64,000 nt of DNA, from NCBI GenBank assembly GCA_030533445.1, contig CM060065.1:52679964-52743963 (forward strand). Direction: 5' to 3'. This document shows positions 48,001-58,261 of the stretch, in pieces. Every line of letters begins with the position of its first letter. The first letter of the stretch is position 1. The notes beneath the pieces are model-generated. The model was not told the origin of the DNA. It saw nothing but the letters and a program-made list of their open reading frames with translations, and did no database searches. Source of the DNA: Cyprinodon diabolis. Lineage: Eukaryota; Chordata; Actinopteri; Cyprinodontiformes; Cyprinodontidae. Position numbers and translations under genes: made by a program.

Positions 48001-48755
48001 ACTTTCCTTTTTGATAAAGCTTCTAGTTAGGGTGGCTCAGGTTATCCTGAGCTGTCTTTAAAGTTATGCTGCTATAGGCTTAGACTGCTGGAGGACATAG
48101 GGACCCCCATTTCATCATTCTGCTTCATTCTCTCTCTGTTCTCCTATTCTGCAGAATCTGTTTGTTCAATCTCTAACCTTCTGCTCTCTCTGCTTTTCCT
48201 CAGAGTAGCTTTGCCTCGTCTGTTCCTGTTTGGCTGTGATGTCACCCAGGAAAGAAACATCAGCTGTGCTGCTTCCATCAACACCCTTGTTTGTAGATGT
48301 TGGAGATCGGCCTGTCTTCCAGTGTGGTCCTGTTTCTCTGGCCGTGGCTGGGTGGATGTGCTCTCTTCATCCTCTGGCATGGGAGCTGCCTTGGAGCTCG
48401 TCTGCCTGGCTGTGTGTTTCCTGGACGGGGCCGCCTTTTACAGCTGCTTTTTGTGTCTCTGCTTCTGTCTCCTTGAACCCCAGTGGGCCTCAGCAGATGG
48501 CCGCTCACACTGAGCCTGGTTCTGCTGGAGGTTTCTTCCTGTTAAAAGGGAGTTTTTCCTCTCCACTGTTGCTACAAGCATGCTTAGTGTGAGGGATTGT
48601 ATTTGAGTCAATGAGTCAATGCAATCAACTGGTTTTCCTTAGATAGAAAACTTTGTATCAATTTGACTGTATGATCTGGTTGAACTGTAAAGTGCCTTGA
48701 GATGACACGTGTTGTGAATTTGGCGCTATATAAATAAACTGAATTGAATTGAATT
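45035..48755 (+). mobile_element. L2/CR1-type LINE, nearly full length, inserted in Rex3
   Basis: The 3.7 kb element has an endonuclease and reverse transcriptase frame, a 3' UTR shared by at least six other copies in this window, and a (GAATT)n tail. GAAC occurs at both junctions (45031-45034 and 48756-48759), a short target duplication. Removing the element restores a continuous Rex3 sequence. The first five codons of the frame starting at 45021 come from the Rex3 flank. Confidence 0.92.
45050..48030 (+). pseudogene. L2-type LINE ORF2 (endonuclease-reverse transcriptase), inactivated
   Basis: Domains in order: APE-type endonuclease ([12 protein letters not shown] near 45177, LTETWL near 45262, VGDFNIHAD near 45590, SDHFLI near 45786) and reverse transcriptase ([18 protein letters not shown] near 46700, [13 protein letters not shown] near 46935, [13 protein letters not shown] near 47090, [11 protein letters not shown] near 47187). 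The C-terminal part runs through SFKSQIKEVSR, SRLDYCNSLL and HWLPVKSRI to a stop at 48028-48030. A frameshift near 45430, a one-base loss near 47221 and a TAA at 47851-47853 (from a glutamine codon by one change) kill the frame. With only three lesions in 3 kb the insertion is fairly young. Confidence 0.9.
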
Positions 48756-49553
48756 GAACGTAGATCGACCGGTAAATCGAGAGCTTCGCTTTTTGGCTCA
48801 GCTCTCTCTTCACCACAACAGACCGGTACAGCTCACGCTTCATAGCAGACGCCGCACCAATCAGCCTATCGATCTCCCGCTCCATCTTTCCCTCCTTTGT
48901 GAACAAGACCCCAAGATACTTAATCTCCTCCACTAGGGGCAGCACATCTTCCCCAACCCGGAGAAGGCACTCCACCCTTTTCCAGCTCAAGACCATGGTC
49001 TCAGATTTGGAGGCACTGATCCTCATCCCGGCCGCTTCACACTCGGCTCCAGTGAGAGCTGTAGATCCCGCCCCGATGAAGCCAACAGAACCACATCATC
49101 TGCGAATAACAGAGATCTAATCCTAAGGCCACCAAGACAGATCTCTTCAACACCTTGGCTGCGCCTAGAAATTCTGTCCATAAAAGTTATGAACAGAATC
49201 GGTGACAAAGGGCAACCTTGGCGGAGTCCAACCCTCACCGGAAACATGTCCGACTTACTGTCGGCAATGCGGACCAGGCTCTGACACCGGTCATACAGAG
49301 ACCTAACAGCCCCTATTTTAAAGGGCCCGGTACTCCGTACTCCCGGAGTACCCCCCACAGGACCCCCCGAGGGACACGGTCAAATGCCTTCTCCAGATCC
49401 ACAAAACACATGTAGACTGGTTGGGCGAACTCCCATGCAACCTCCAGAATCCTGCTGAGGTTGTAGAGCTGATCCAGTGTTTCACGGCCAGGACGAAAAC
49501 CATGTATATATATAATATGCTGCAACTTATGCAGGTTGTTTCCATGGAGACCC
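48756..49553 (-). mobile_element. Rex3 (RTE-clade) LINE, reverse-transcriptase part, upstream of the L2 insertion
   Basis: On the minus strand the frames read FVDLEKAFDRVPRGVLWG near 49410, GLRQGCPLSPILF near 49215, LLFADDVVLLASS near 49090 (catalytic FADD), and YLGVLFTKEGKMEREIDR near 48900 to SIYRSIYV at the L2 junction. Small deletions shift the frame near 49320 and 49030. Motifs fit Rex3. It resumes at 45034. Confidence 0.88.
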
Positions 49554-51006
49554 AACTTGCTGACAGCAGATTATTCTCAATGATACCTTAAACACTTTGT
49601 GTTTGTGGTGTCTTAAAATTGAGGTGTGGGATAGGGTTGCATCACCTGACCAAGCTGAGATATTTACATGCAGAAGTCAGAGGTAGAAGGTAGAAGACAA
49701 AAAGGTAAAGATAGTTACATTAAGATCATCCAAAGCCCCAAATCTGTATTTACTTCTGAATATAAACTGTTTTCACTCATCTGACCGCCTAAAAATGAAG
49801 CACATTGTTTTGTATGTTGTGTTTCATCTATTTAGTGTTAAAAGTATATTACCTATATATTGAATCAGTTATAATCAAGAAATTAGAAAGATATTAACCA
49901 ATTAGTTGTTTATATATAAGATTATAGAAGAGCTAAAAAGCTCCATTATGTGATTATTATGACTGTTGAACTGGACATGGGTATTTTATATCATCCATTA
50001 ATTCTTTTCCTTTTTTACATTGAAGAATTAAAATTATCCCTATGTTACATTAGCAGTATATTTAGAGACTAACCAGTTTATTGGTTTATCTTTATTGGAC
50101 TTAGACAGTTTCTGAGTCAGACCAGTACACGTCAGGTCTGGAGCATCCAGTTCAACAGGTATAGTAGATCCAAATTCTCAAGGTCAGACAGGCTGAAAAT
50201 CAAATCCAGGAAATCTGAGGTTGGATTGAGCTCAAGATGGATGTGTAGGAAGCAGGTAGGGACCAGGCATGAAGGATACGTGATGCCAACCTGATGCCCA
50301 GCAGGAGGAATGCTTATTTCTTTTATGATAGCTGCTGCAGATCAAGCTGATTGTGAAATGGTGTGAAGGTCTCAGCAGGCGTGACATAAAACAATAGCCA
50401 GAGATTACCATAAAGTAATGTGCTTTAAAGTTTTATGAGGTAGGAATAAAATCATGCTGCAAAGAGCGGCCAGGGACACCATGTAACATCAATAAAGATA
50501 AAAGAAACAGGAGAGTCTTGGCTGAATGCAATGTAACTTAAAGGTATACAGGACGATCTTTTATTTTTGGGTGGATCATCTAAATAATTGGTCCTCCCAA
50601 ATGTCAATCATTCTGGTGATATGTTTAAGTAAGGCCGTCCTACGTGCTCATCCCATTAGTTATCTTTTTCTGCACACTTTCAGGCGTATATCTGTGGTGA
50701 GCTACGGTTTCAGACAGTCATCGCAGCTCACCTTTCTCACCACAGTTCTTTGAAAATGGCCGAGGGTTTGAGGAGAAAAAGTTTCTGTAAAGTGTATGAG
50801 AAGAAAGGAAAGGCCTCAGAAGAGGCAGATATATCCCAGAATGCTTTGCACGGATAACTCACCTCAAAAAGCATTATGGGATTTGCTATCACGGTGGCCC
50901 GCTGTCGCCATAGGTGTCGCTTCCCAACTGCAGCGACTAATAACAAAGATGGCGCTGTCACCGCATAAAGGAGGAGGAGTTACATGACCAACGGAGAGCC
51001 CAAAGC
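49554..51006. other. Intergenic sequence, no gene recognised
   Basis: AT-rich; a TATATATATAAT stretch lies at the Rex3 border near 49503. No exon could be supported. Confidence 0.35.
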
Positions 51007-51049
51007 AGTGATCAACTGTCTGAACGGTCAGTTCAGACAGTTGATCACT
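51007..51049. repeat. Perfect 19-bp hairpin with 5-base loop
   Basis: Arms 51007-51025 (AGTGATCAACTGTCTGAAC) and 51031-51049 are exact reverse complements around GGTCA. RNA from either strand would form a tight short hairpin. No flanking TIR was identified. Confidence 0.9.
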
Positions 51050-52483
51050 ATAAAGTTCACCATCTAGTCCCCGCTCTATACAGTGATGGAGGGATTTAAG
51101 GGTTAGAGCGGACACAGTAAGCTTCTATGAGTTGTGAGAGCAGCAACTTTTAAATAGAGCGTGCACGAGGAGAGATGGACTCGTGCACGCTTCCCGAAAA
51201 TCCTCCACAATGCCTTTAAGGCAAAGTAAATAACACATACGTTTAGGATATGAAAGTTTATTGTATAAATAAAGATTCTGTGATTTGAAATGGTCAATTT
51301 TTTTGTTTGGGACAGTCATTCCATGTGCATTTACAGAATTTAATGGATAAAATATAAATCTACTGCGACCTCTAGACCAGGTCCTACTGAGGCCTTTAGG
51401 GCAATGCGGCCTGCTGTATTCTGTCTATTTTTCTTTTTTTACTTTTCTTTCTTTGCAGATTTAAATCATCCATAAATTAAACCGGTAAAACAAACAATAA
51501 ACCAATAGTTAAATGTATAACAATAAAGTAATTAGGGATTTTCACAGTTTGACGTTTGTTATGATTTTATTAGCTACAAGCAGCTTTGTTATATAAACAT
51601 TATGAGATAGCAGCCTTCTGCTGGAGGATGACAAGACCGAAGAGCACAGACTGACTTGGTTATAAAGGAACTTTGGACAAAGACATTAAACCCATAAATC
51701 TAAAATATAAATTAGATTCTCATGTTCATGAGGATTTAATGTTTTACAATAGTACAACTGTATGATTATTGATGGAATAAGTTTTATGATTTATGAGTTG
51801 TGACGTAAGCAGACAGCTGAGGGCAAGATGAAAAAAACAATGATTAAAATAATACATTTTATTTAAAGCGCCTTCCAGACACTGTACAATTAAACCCACG
51901 TGACAGCAGCTTTAAAAGATAAAAGCAACATGAAAGACAGAAAACAGGCAATCAAAGTGAATAAGCATTCTGGGACAAGTTGGTGTTGAATCCAGCATTG
52001 AACAAAGACTGTCAGCGTTACAGGTGTGTGGAGAGAAGCAGTTCCAAGGTGTGGGTGCAGCACCTTTTCTCACTTCATGATGCTGAAGTGGACAGGAGAA
52101 ACATAATAAACAAGAAGATAATAAGATCCAATCATGCAAGAGGAAGACAAAATAATAAGCAGGGATGGGAAAGGTTGGGAATGGCCTTTAAATGTATACA
52201 GACGCCAGTGGAAAGACTGTGCTAATGTGGTAAAAAGCAGGGCTTATAGTATTATTGCAAGCTGCTGAGTTATATTTCACCTGCAGCCTATGAAGATATA
52301 TTGTGGAAGACCAAAAAATAAAAAATTACGATAATCAATGCAAGCTGCAGGTACGAGTAGATGGGAATGTGGAGCAGCAAAACGAACAATGCCATTAATT
52401 TAATAATAACACTGCAAGATATTGATGGAAGTAAAAGGCAGGGTGCCCTATTTCTATAAATAGATATAGATGCATATATTTCT
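51050..52483. other. Intergenic sequence, no gene recognised
   Basis: AT-rich with A-runs; no exon, RNA gene or clear repeat end seen. Confidence 0.35.
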
Positions 52484-52503
52484 ATATATATATATATATA
52501 TAT
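52484..52503. repeat. TA microsatellite left of Rex3
   Basis: A TATATA run directly upstream of the Rex3 fragment; a longer run lies at its other end. Confidence 0.85.
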
Positions 52504-53098
52504 GTTCACGAGTGAGGGAAGAATGGAGCGGGAGATCGATAGACGGATCGGTGCGGCTGCTGCAATAATGCGGACGCTGCACCGGTCTGTTGTGGTGAAG
52601 AGGGAGCTGAGCGAAAAGGCAAAGCTCTCAATTTACCGGTCGGTCTACGTTCCTACCCTCACCTATGGTCATGAAATTTGGATCATGACCGAAAGAACGA
52701 GATCCCGGATACAAGCGGCTGAAATGAGCTTTCTCCACAGGGTGGCTGGGCTCTCCCTTAGAGATAGGGTGAGGAGCTCGGTCATTCGGGAGAGGCTCAG
52801 AGTAGAGCCGGTTCTCCTCCACATTGAGAGGAGTCAGTTGAGGTGGCTAGGACATCTTCTTCGGATGCCCCCTGGACGCCTCCCTCGAGAGGTGTTCCAG
52901 GCACGTCCCACTGGGAGCAGGCCCAGGGGACGACCCAGGACACGCTGGCAAGACTACGTCTCTCGGCTGGCCTGGGAGCGCCTAGGACTTCCCCCAACAG
53001 AGCTGGAGGAGGTGTCTGCGGAGAGGGAAGTCTGGGAGTCTCTGCTTAGTCTGCTGCCCCCGCGACCCGGTTCCGGATAAAGCGGGAGACGACGACGA

Positions 53099-53099
<1 letters not shown>
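52504..53099 (+). mobile_element. Rex3 (RTE-clade) LINE, 5'-truncated 3' end with open frame
   Basis: An open frame to 53080 encodes the C-terminal part of Rex3 ORF2: FTSEGRMEREIDRRIGAA, VVVKRELSEKAKLS, PTLTYGHEIWIMTERTRS, LSLRDRVRSSVIRERL and RGRPRTRWQDYVSRLAWE. The catalytic core is missing, so it is inactive, but no stop interrupts this 190-codon part. The end GGATAAAGCGGGAGACGACGACG resembles the Rex3 3' terminus. Being flanked by TA repeats on both sides suggests insertion into a TA array. Confidence 0.88.

Positions 53100-53133
<34 letters not shown>
53100..53133. repeat. TA microsatellite right of Rex3
   Basis: An uninterrupted (TA)n run of about 34 bases directly after the Rex3 3' end. 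Confidence 0.95.
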
Positions 53134-53139
<6 letters not shown>

Positions 53140-56100
53140 TCACTAATTGTGGATCACCACATAACTGAAAAAAATTTTTTTATGTTATTTTTTTATACTT
53201 ATTTTGCCAATAAAGCTCTGGGAATCATTGTCCCTGAGCTAAATAACAACCAAACAGATTTGGTTTCAGCATCAGAACCTGACCGTTCTTGCCATCAGGT
53301 TATGCACGGTACTTGTATATGAAACTATTTTGAAAATTATTTAGGGAATAAAATCTTACACAAGGATAAGAATTAAGGGTAAAGAGATCGAGACAGGAGG
53401 AGAGAGAATACAAAAGCCTTAAAGCGCCAAAAAAAACAATGCAAAAGATATACAGAAACTCCTGAACGTCTGTTTCTACACCTGCATGAGACAAGAGGGA
53501 AAGAAAAAAAGGGAACAAAATAACAGCAGAGGGCATTTTCTGTTTAGACTGTTGACAGACTTTTAAAGTCAAACCTGTGTTCCTTAGTTCTGAGGACCTG
53601 GAAGGTCAGCCAGACACAAAAGATTCAGATTAAATAATTTATTGACTATAATACTGAGATATTGACAGGAAGCCAGCGGCAGTAGGATCAATAACCTCTG
53701 GTACAGATAGTAAAGTAAGTCACTGGGCCGGAACTTAAGGATTTAACACTTAGGACAATAACCTTTTCAGAATCTGCAGGAGAGCATGGATACTGAATTG
53801 TGGCTCCTTTGTGCAGCATGATGCAGACAGATATCATTTTGAGCTAGACAGGATGTTAAAGGGACTTATTGGTTAATGAGGAACTTTCATTCAGAAGCTC
53901 CATTAATGGAACTTAAAAGGATAATTCTTCATGTGTAAAACCCCTGTGAATAGGAAGGAATCTCTAGATGGGAAGCAGGAACTTTCCTGAAGCCATGGAT
54001 GCAAAAGATGGTGATATTATTCAAGGGTCTGACTTGAATCAGTGGGAAGGGTATTAAAACAAGGTTGAACACAGCAAGGCAGATTCAGGCGAGGCAGGGA
54101 GCGTAGTCGGCAGGGAAGAAACAAAGTCAATCTCAAGAGAAACTCTGACATGAACAAGGCAGGAAAAGGAAATCCAGGAGGCAAAAACGGGATCAGGATT
54201 AGGCAAGCAGGGATATGATGCTTGAAATTCTCTCCCGATGAGTCATTCAAGAATCTGGGGAAGCTTACCAACCAGCCCATTGTGTTTGACAGTGTTTCCC
54301 AACCTTTTTTACTTGTGTACCACTTTGAGCATTTTGTCTTACCATGAGTACCCCTCTCAGTCAAGTACTGATGACTGTCCAAAAGTGGAACCTACAATAA
54401 CTGATTAGAAAACAAAAACTATTATACTAAATCTTTTAACCTGAGCATTTCATGCTTAGGCATTTTATTTTCTCCATATAAAATTAAAAAAAAAAAAAAC
54501 ATAAATATGTTCCTTCAGCTTCCTTCATGCCATGAAGGAAGCTCTTGTCATGGTCTTATTCAGGGATCTGACCCACATGCAGAAAACCACTCAGAAGAAC
54601 CAGGGGAAGGTTTAACAGGTTTATTAAAAACTAGTTGAGATGGGTCCAGTGCTGCTCTGAATGCAGGCGAACCAGGACTGAAAAGTGAAAGGGGAAGTTT
54701 CTGTGTTTAGTTCAGGCTCAGTGGGAAATTTGAGCTTCAATTTGCAAAAGGCAGAAAAGCAACAGGACTCACTTTTCCACAAAATGTGTCTTTCTCTGAA
54801 TCCAGTCAGTGTGGGTTGTCCCAGAAATTGGTTTGCTCGTTGGAGGGCGGACAGGGTTTGCCCAGATTGGGCTGTTTCCTTGAGGAGCAGAGGAGCTGAC
54901 TGCCACTTAGATTTCCCTTGGTACTTGAACGGTTCTTGTGGAGATGTATCCCCTGCTCAGTGTGAAGCCCAAACAATCCTTTCGGGGAAAAGTTGGTCCA
55001 AACCTCCAGTTTGAATACCAAGCTCAGAATGAAGCTCAAGATGATCCTTCCAGGGGGGAGAGGGTCCAAAACATCCAGTTAGCAGGATGACTTCCTGCCG
55101 AGAGGCAAAGACAAAACAACAAGGTTAGGACTCAGTTTGACTCAGCAAAACTCAGCTTGGCTAGCGTACCCAAAACTGGCAAACACTGGCGTCGAGGTAG
55201 TGGCAGTCAGCAGCTTAAGAGTCCTCCGGTAATGAGGTAACCATCCACAGGTGTGTCATCCACTAGACAGAATAATGCTGTATTAATAGCTAATGAGTTG
55301 ATCCCAGAGGTTAACAAGAAAGATTTCATAACTGGGAGAAAACCAGTAAGCAGACCCATGTTGAGTGCACCAGGGAGCTGGAAAGTCATTTCGTCCAGTG
55401 GTGATCTATTTGAAAGTCACCAATTTTTAAGATCTCGGTAACTTGGTTGTTTTAGAGTGTCTTGTCAAATAGTTGTGTACATTAGTGAGCCAAGAAAAGG
55501 CTGCTTTCTAAGCCCGCTATACTAGCTATTGAGTATGTACTTGCACCACTTATGGGATGATGCTGAAAATGTTCATGTGGCTAGTCATGTAATATTTGTG
55601 GAAGGGATTAATTTTACCCGTATATCAGCAGCCCAGAACTGATTGTAATTAGTTAATAACATTTTAACTCAACCAGAATATGCAATTGGTGCAAGGGCAG
55701 CTGTCACTGGACGCATGATTTTCCTAAGCATGTGAACGTTCGTGTTTTTGAGGTTTAAAGAGAAGCACTATTTTACTTTATCTACTTTTTGTCCTTCTGT
55801 CCTGTTTTACTGATTTTCATAGTCTGCCTTGCCTGTAATATACATGCCTTGTGATTCCAAACAAGGCCAACCGAGCTTTTTTCCCTAGTGATTGAGAGAT
55901 TTTGTTTTTATCTCTCCCCCTGAAGCCTGTGTGTTTTACTTTGCAACTGCTTCGCTCTTCCTGTTGGACCATTTAAAAATTGCATTAGGTGTGTTAAGGA
56001 CTTCAAAGGGAGGTTATTATGGAGGTGTGCTCTGCACTTCCCTTGGAGGGAGTTAATATTATTCTCAGTAATAATTTCGCTGGGAGCCTGGTGTATGACA

Positions 56101-56344
56101 TTTTCACCGGTTACAGAAAGGTTGAATGAGAATGCTTAATGTTTTTCTGGGGCTTTTCCAGGATGTGCATTGCCATGTGCCATGTTGAGTGAGAGTCTAT
56201 TGCTGACCTCAGAGACCTCAGAGATGTAGGAGAAGGTGAGGTTCTGCCAGGTTTCTTTTATTCTGTTTCTTGCTGTGACCTGTTGGTGAAACAGAGAGCA
56301 GATCCCATTCTGAGTCAGTTTTTTCAACCAATCTGACAAGAGTT
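53134..56344. other. Intergenic sequence, no gene recognised
   Basis: CAGTGTTTCCCAACC at about 54289-54303, followed by TGTGTACCACTTTGAGC, resembles one end of a hAT-type element, but I found no matching right end. The rest has no recognisable exon. Confidence 0.35.
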
Positions 56345-57007
56345 TGTTTCATGATGGCACCGATGACTGGCTTAATCACTCATTTCACTCACCTCTCCAA
56401 TTCTGCCCGGTTGCTCGTAACTGTTCATCTAGTCCACCTGCTCCTGCCTCTATTTAAGGTGCTTCCACCCAGTCATCAGAGCCAGATTATTCTTGTTCTT
56501 TCTAGCCAGTTGTGAGAATGTTTTTAGAGTTCCTTGGTGTTTCTGATTTCCTGATCCTGACCTCTTCTGCCTCTCAACCACTGAGCCTGCCGGTCCCTGT
56601 GTGTTTTCCTGAACTGTTTTTGGATTCCTGGACCTCTGAGCCCGCCTGTTCCTGTTCTGATCTGTTTGCCTGACCTGGCTTAAGGCTCCTGGAAGTTTTC
56701 AGGGGCTGCAGCATCTGAGACATCCTGGGCGGTACACGCTGCATCATGTTGGCAGCCCACCGGCTGGATCCTACCTCTTTCTCTTGGTACGGACTGAACT
56801 TGTAAACGAGGTTAGTGACTCACATGGATAATGATCCCCCATCAGATCATCATGGTCACTAAACTATGTTTCTCTCCTGCCGTGGTTCCAGCCTTAGATG
56901 CCCTAGCTGCTGCTACTCTCATCTGGTGGTTTTAAATAAACACTTTTTGAGTAATCCCACTGTGTGTCTTGCCTGAATACTGGGTTCCTCGGTTCTGAGC
57001 CGTGTCA
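56345..57007 (+). mobile_element. LTR-like repeat, copy 2
   Basis: It matches 30442-31300 in order. CTATTTAAGG near 56451 could be a TATA box and AATAAA near 56935 a poly(A) signal, in LTR-like order. The unit ends CCGTGTCA at 57007. GTTTG occurs at 56342-56346 and 57008-57012, a possible 5-base target duplication, though the left end does not then start with TG. Confidence 0.55.
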
Positions 57008-57012
57008 GTTTG

Positions 57013-58261
57013 GGACTACTAGAACCTTAATATGGTTACAAATCCATGCTTGCTTTTCGCCACAAAAAGGATTGCGTGAATCAATTGGGCTTCGAATAGC
57101 TACTAGTAACTTCCGCTGTCCAAAGCTAAGGAAATGTCTTCTTTTATAACTCGCCATTGATGGTTTTCTTATAGTGTTAGAAGAGTCAGATTGGGAAACA
57201 CACTAGCGACGTTTCAGCAATTTAGGAATATGGTCGTCTCTGTGATGGAAGGTTGTGCTGTTTACCTAGAGGACGTTGTGATCTTTGGTGAGAGACAGAA
57301 GATCTGCACCAAATTAGAAGGTTGTACAACTTTCTGATTGAATCAGCCCTAATAGGCTGTTAAAGAAAACATATAGATGTGTACAAATTTTATTCTTATT
57401 TTGAATTTGCTGACAATGATTCTTTTAGAGAGTTTTACTGAGAACACTCTTTTAATATGTATGGGTGCTCTTGTTTTTAATGCATTGTGGGGCCAGCATG
57501 TTGTATGGTTGGGTTATGCATTGTGGGGCCTGATGCCTGGACCCCACAGGGGGAATTGCTGTTTTAGCGTCAGAGGTCATCTTTATGACTAAGGTGTGAA
57601 TTGAGTTACGTTGCGGGTAAGTCTTGGGTATGAACCCATAATGGTAAGAACATACTTTACAACCAAGAAACAACCAAAAATACATCCACCCCAGCATCAT
57701 GACAAAAGCACTTTAAACCTCAACACAGAGGCCAAAGTACAGCTGAACGCATGATAGTATCACAGTAAAACCAATAAATTTTATACATGCATATAAAAAT
57801 CAACAAAAACATACAATCAATGAAACATAAAACCAAGTAAAAACCAAACCCCAGCTATGTAATAGAAGCAGGAAAGAAAATGTGTGTTTTTAAACAGATG
57901 TAATATTTACATGTAGGATTCCTGCCAGAGCTTAAGATCAGTTCAGGCCTCTGTTCTTATGCCTCATTCTCAGTTTTGACAGATGTCAACAGGTCAGTAA
58001 ACCTAAAAGAACATGCAGGCATGCAAGGTTGTAAAGGTTCACTGATAAAGAGTGGGTGAGGTCATTTAAAGATTTATAAGACAATTTTAAAACCTTACAA
58101 AGCACACAGAAAGCCGTCTTTTTTAATGACTGCAAAGCAATCAGCTAAATGCTGGAAGGTCATTCAATTACTGGTTTTGTTCAATCAACATTGTCGTTCT
58201 ACCTTGATCTCAAAATTAGTTTTGATTTAGGCTATTTCTGAAATAAGTGGGTGCGACCTTC
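57013..58261. other. Intergenic sequence, no gene recognised
   Basis: A short direct repeat (TGCATTGTGGGGCC, near 57480 and 57517) is present. Otherwise nothing could be assigned. Confidence 0.35.

Noticed and set aside
54289..54420. Complete hAT element starting CAGTGTTTCCCAACC
   Set aside because: Only one end could be found; no inverted partner was seen within several kilobases.
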